Assembly: GCA_003553305.1 (NCBI GenBank)
Contig: PWEB01000178.1
Span: 1 to 7,225 of the forward strand
Direction of reading: 5' to 3'
Origin: Syntrophomonadaceae bacterium
GTDB lineage: Bacteria; Bacillota; Dethiobacteria; DTU022
Length of the DNA: 7,225 nucleotides
Below are positions 5,673-7,225 of this stretch, piece by piece (within the stretch, counting starts at the first letter, position 1; each line of letters begins with the position of its first letter). A model generated the notes under the pieces. That model made no database searches, was not told the origin of the DNA, and was given only the letters and a program-made list of their open reading frames with translations. A program made the position numbers and the translations under genes.

Positions 5673-5870
5673 TCTGAAGTAACACTGGAAATCAGCCAGG
5701 AATCAGATGGTACTCAAAGGGTCATCGACCTGCTACCGGCACTTTTAGATTTGCTCGCTGCTGATTCCACCAAAGTTTATGTAATAGATGAAATGGTAAA
5801 TTGGAGGGGGCTTGTCTTGCCAGAGACGGAGGTGATGATAACTAATGCCAAAAAGAAGAAGACCTTTTAA
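5673..5870 (+). pseudogene. rloA: RloA-type AAA ATPase remnant (C-terminal part)
   Basis: RloA is an AAA-type ATPase first noted beside type I restriction genes and paired with RloB. The remaining 65 codons read EVTLEISQESDGTQRVIDLL, PALLDLLAADS, then KVYVIDEM. ESDGTQR is the family's signature motif and VYVIDE the Walker B with its Asp-Glu. The Walker A and the first several hundred residues are absent: a TAA at 5670-5672 closes the frame and nothing upstream fits. After VIDEM the family normally continues with DRSLH and about 90 more residues (including the switch His); here it jumps to VNWRGLVLPETEV and ends NAKKKKTF, so the D-loop and sensor part are deleted. The stop lies 23 bases into rloB, the overlapping arrangement expected of a coupled pair. 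Confidence 0.75.
5828..5835 (+). promoter_or_regulatory. strong ribosome binding site of rloB
   Basis: GGAGGTGA, 9 bases before ATG 5845. It lies within the end of the rloA frame and fixes the rloB start. Confidence 0.75.
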
Positions 5871-6120
5871 AAGGTCTACCGGCCAAAGAAACTACCGGAA
5901 ATTATTCGTAATTGCAGTTGAAGGATCTAAAACCGAACCTCAATATTTTGATATTCTTAACAATCATCTTTCAGCTATTCATGTAAAGTGCCTTAAAGGC
6001 AAACCCAGCAATTCACCATTGACGGATACCTATATTGAATGGAAAGCTTACCAGTACAAATTAGAGGGGCTAAACAAACAATATGCCGGTGTTGAAAATG
6101 AACGAATTAAAATTACTTGA
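5845..6120 (+). pseudogene. rloB: RloB-like protein, truncated
   Basis: RloB proteins (about 200-230 residues) act with the RloA ATPase and have a TOPRIM-like nuclease fold by family knowledge. The N-terminus is intact: a basic MPKRRRPFKRSTGQRNYRK, then LFVIAVEGSKTEPQYF (the EGxxTE motif, first acidic site), then VKCLKGKPSNSP. From about residue 58 the sequence (LTDTYIEWKAYQYKLEG, ending ENERIKIT) no longer resembles RloB, and the frame ends at 91 residues. The DxD and C-terminal parts that complete the active site are missing, so a deletion has joined it to unrelated or distant sequence. A shifted frame, 6083-6244, is open for 53 codons but runs antisense over the dehalogenase remnant; I do not count it as a gene. 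Confidence 0.8.
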
Positions 6121-6163
6121 GCAAAGCAAGATAGTAAAAATCCTTAACATAAATAATGCTAAG

Positions 6164-6884
6164 CTACCTTTTATTCATATTGCTGTTATAGGGACACACG
6201 GCGACGCAAATCCCACAGCTGGTACCGTATTCATGCCAGATTGAATAGCAAGCTTCGGGGTCGATATGCCAGTGCGGTTTGCCAGTTTCGGCCGATTCAG
6301 TCAATTCATCAGTATGGGGAATTGCTTTTCCGGGACAGTTTTCGGCACATAGACCGCACAGCAGGCAGGATCAGCTCGCTTTCCCCATCCATATGCGTGC
6401 GGGCTTGAAAGCCAAGTTCGCGCAGGAAGTAGCTCAAGGCCATACCAATCAACATCACCCGGATGTAGCCCCTTGATGCCTCGATTAGCTCTTCCACGCA
6501 AGGGGCTTTTTCAATTTGCTCCCGGTTCATCTCCACCACATAAACCAGGGTTTTGCGCAAGGGGTTTTCTACCGGCTTGCCGAAACTGTCACCCCGGCCC
6601 CGCACCCCGTAAAAGCATTCCATGCCCGGGACAGCTTTTCCAAATAGATCAGCGCCGTAATCGAAAGCAATTTCTTTTAGCATATTGTCAATTTGAGCAA
6701 GTGATTCCCTGTCGGCAGGGGGACTGCAATCGGTTTTTGGAGCCGCCGCCCGGCCATATCCTGCGGCCAAAGGGCGGGTATCTTTTAAAAAACGGAAGGC
6801 AGAGTTAACCCGGGCGTTTTCTATGAAGGTGCCATAGTACTTGCCCCCAGTTGCATTTTGATTTCTTGCAGAACGCACTTTCAA
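6164..6884 (-). pseudogene. reductive-dehalogenase-like iron-sulfur protein, deleted and frameshifted
   Basis: Two frames encode two parts of one protein. The first (6884 down to 6357, about 176 residues) reads IAFDYGADLFGKAVPGMECF, GVRGRGDSFGKP, LVYVVEMNREQI, ALSYFLRELGFQARTHMDG and ESELILPAV. The second (6358 to 6164) reads CGLCAENCPGKAIP, HWHIDPEACYSIW, then CGICVAVCPYN. Together they follow the order of reductive-dehalogenase/QueG-like proteins: corrinoid-binding nitroreductase-like domain, then two 4Fe-4S motifs. About 60 residues between LPAV and CGLC (normally GLGELGR...TxLPL and the first cluster Cys) are missing, and the join shifts the frame. After CPYN the frame ends within six codons, so the C-terminus is also lost. 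No Tat signal is seen; the upstream start is unclear (TTG 6884 has no good ribosome binding site; the frame is open to 6920). Substrate unknown. Confidence 0.8.
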
Positions 6885-7225
6885 AAAGCGCTTATATATT
6901 TCTTTTAGCTGTACTAAGAGTTAGCATTTACCTGCTGTAATATAGATGAAGTGAAGCGCTTAACTAAGGTGATTTTTACGGAAGCTGGATCACATCGAAC
7001 CTGAAGGGGCCCTTCAAAGGCGACCCCGGGACCTGGGGCTGGTAATAAAATAAAAAAGCAAAGAAGGCAATCCAGAATTTTGCCAGCGCGTAAACCTATT
7101 CAGGGATAACTGTTACTTTGCCCGTATACCAGTTATTACAAACGAGCAAGCGCGGCCCTCCAAACGGCATTGCCCGGCACCGGATAAGGTGGCCAGGCAG
7201 CCAGGGCTGCGCCCGGGGAATGAAT
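6885..7225. other. right-hand region without a supported gene
   Basis: I find no gene here. A 26-codon + strand stretch (6973-7053) reads RKLDHIEPEGALQRR and ends DLGLVIK, and a - strand stretch entering from the right edge reads LPGHLIRCRAMPFGG and ends GKVTVIPE. Both look protein-like but are too short to name. The GC content rises sharply after about 7140. Small inverted repeats occur at 7002-7016 (TGAAGGG/CCCTTCA) and 7106-7136 (ATAACTG/CAGTTAT). Confidence 0.4.
6886..6961. repeat. two copies of the 8-base palindrome AAGCGCTT
   Basis: AAGCGCTT occurs at 6886-6893 and 6954-6961, each followed by A, 68 bases apart (start to start), just upstream of the dehalogenase-like remnant. Paired identical palindromes upstream of a gene suggest operator sites for a regulator of that gene. 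Nothing else supports this. Confidence 0.35.

Noticed and set aside
6083..6244. 53-codon + strand frame after rloB
   Set aside because: It runs antisense across the Fe-S motif end of the dehalogenase-like remnant and has no ribosome binding site.
7095..7140. Resemblance of CAGGGATAAC to a conserved 23S rRNA segment
   Set aside because: The match ends after about ten bases and the flanks do not follow rRNA, so it is a chance match.

Overview
The window looks like a decayed defence island from an anaerobic Gram-positive bacterium, probably a clostridial or Peptococcaceae-like Firmicute. This is an inference from very strong GGAGG-type ribosome binding sites, frequent TTG starts, a reductive-dehalogenase-like Fe-S protein, and a DUF4064-type membrane protein paired with an acidic lipoprotein. 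No rRNA, tRNA or CRISPR array was seen, and no taxonomic marker is present.

Layout, left to right. Positions 1-326 (+ strand) hold the 3' end of an unrecognised protein and a short unrecognised coding-like fragment. On the - strand, positions 464-1862 hold an apparently intact HigBA-type toxin-antitoxin module. Its antitoxin carries an ImmA/IrrE metallopeptidase domain, and a promoter and a likely operator lie at 1861-1912. Upstream of it lies an Mrr-type (type IV) restriction endonuclease gene, 1970-2866. It is full length but carries an in-frame TAG exactly where the catalytic Gln of the QAK motif should be. Positions 2967-4069 hold the wreck of a type I restriction-modification operon: hsdM with a nonsense codon and a large deletion, fused to the last third of hsdR (itself internally deleted), then a YgjP-like M48 metallopeptidase whose HExxH has become PExxH.

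Positions 4311-5361 (- strand) hold a two-gene membrane operon: a four-helix DUF4064-like protein overlapping, by ATGA, a lipoprotein gene with an ochre codon inside its signal peptide. A terminator-like hairpin follows. Positions 5673-6120 (+ strand) are remnants of an rloA-rloB pair (AAA ATPase plus RloB), both with most of their domains missing. Positions 6164-6884 (- strand) are a reductive-dehalogenase-like gene with an internal deletion and frameshift. The last 340 bases hold no gene I can support.

Functional reading: only HigBA and the DUF4064-like protein look intact. The restriction, RloAB, lipoprotein and dehalogenase-like genes are broken. The lesions use all three stop codons plus deletions, so a reassigned stop codon cannot explain them. 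They indicate either real pseudogenisation of a defence island, with the addictive HigBA module surviving, or a sequence or assembly of poor quality. Resequencing would separate the two.
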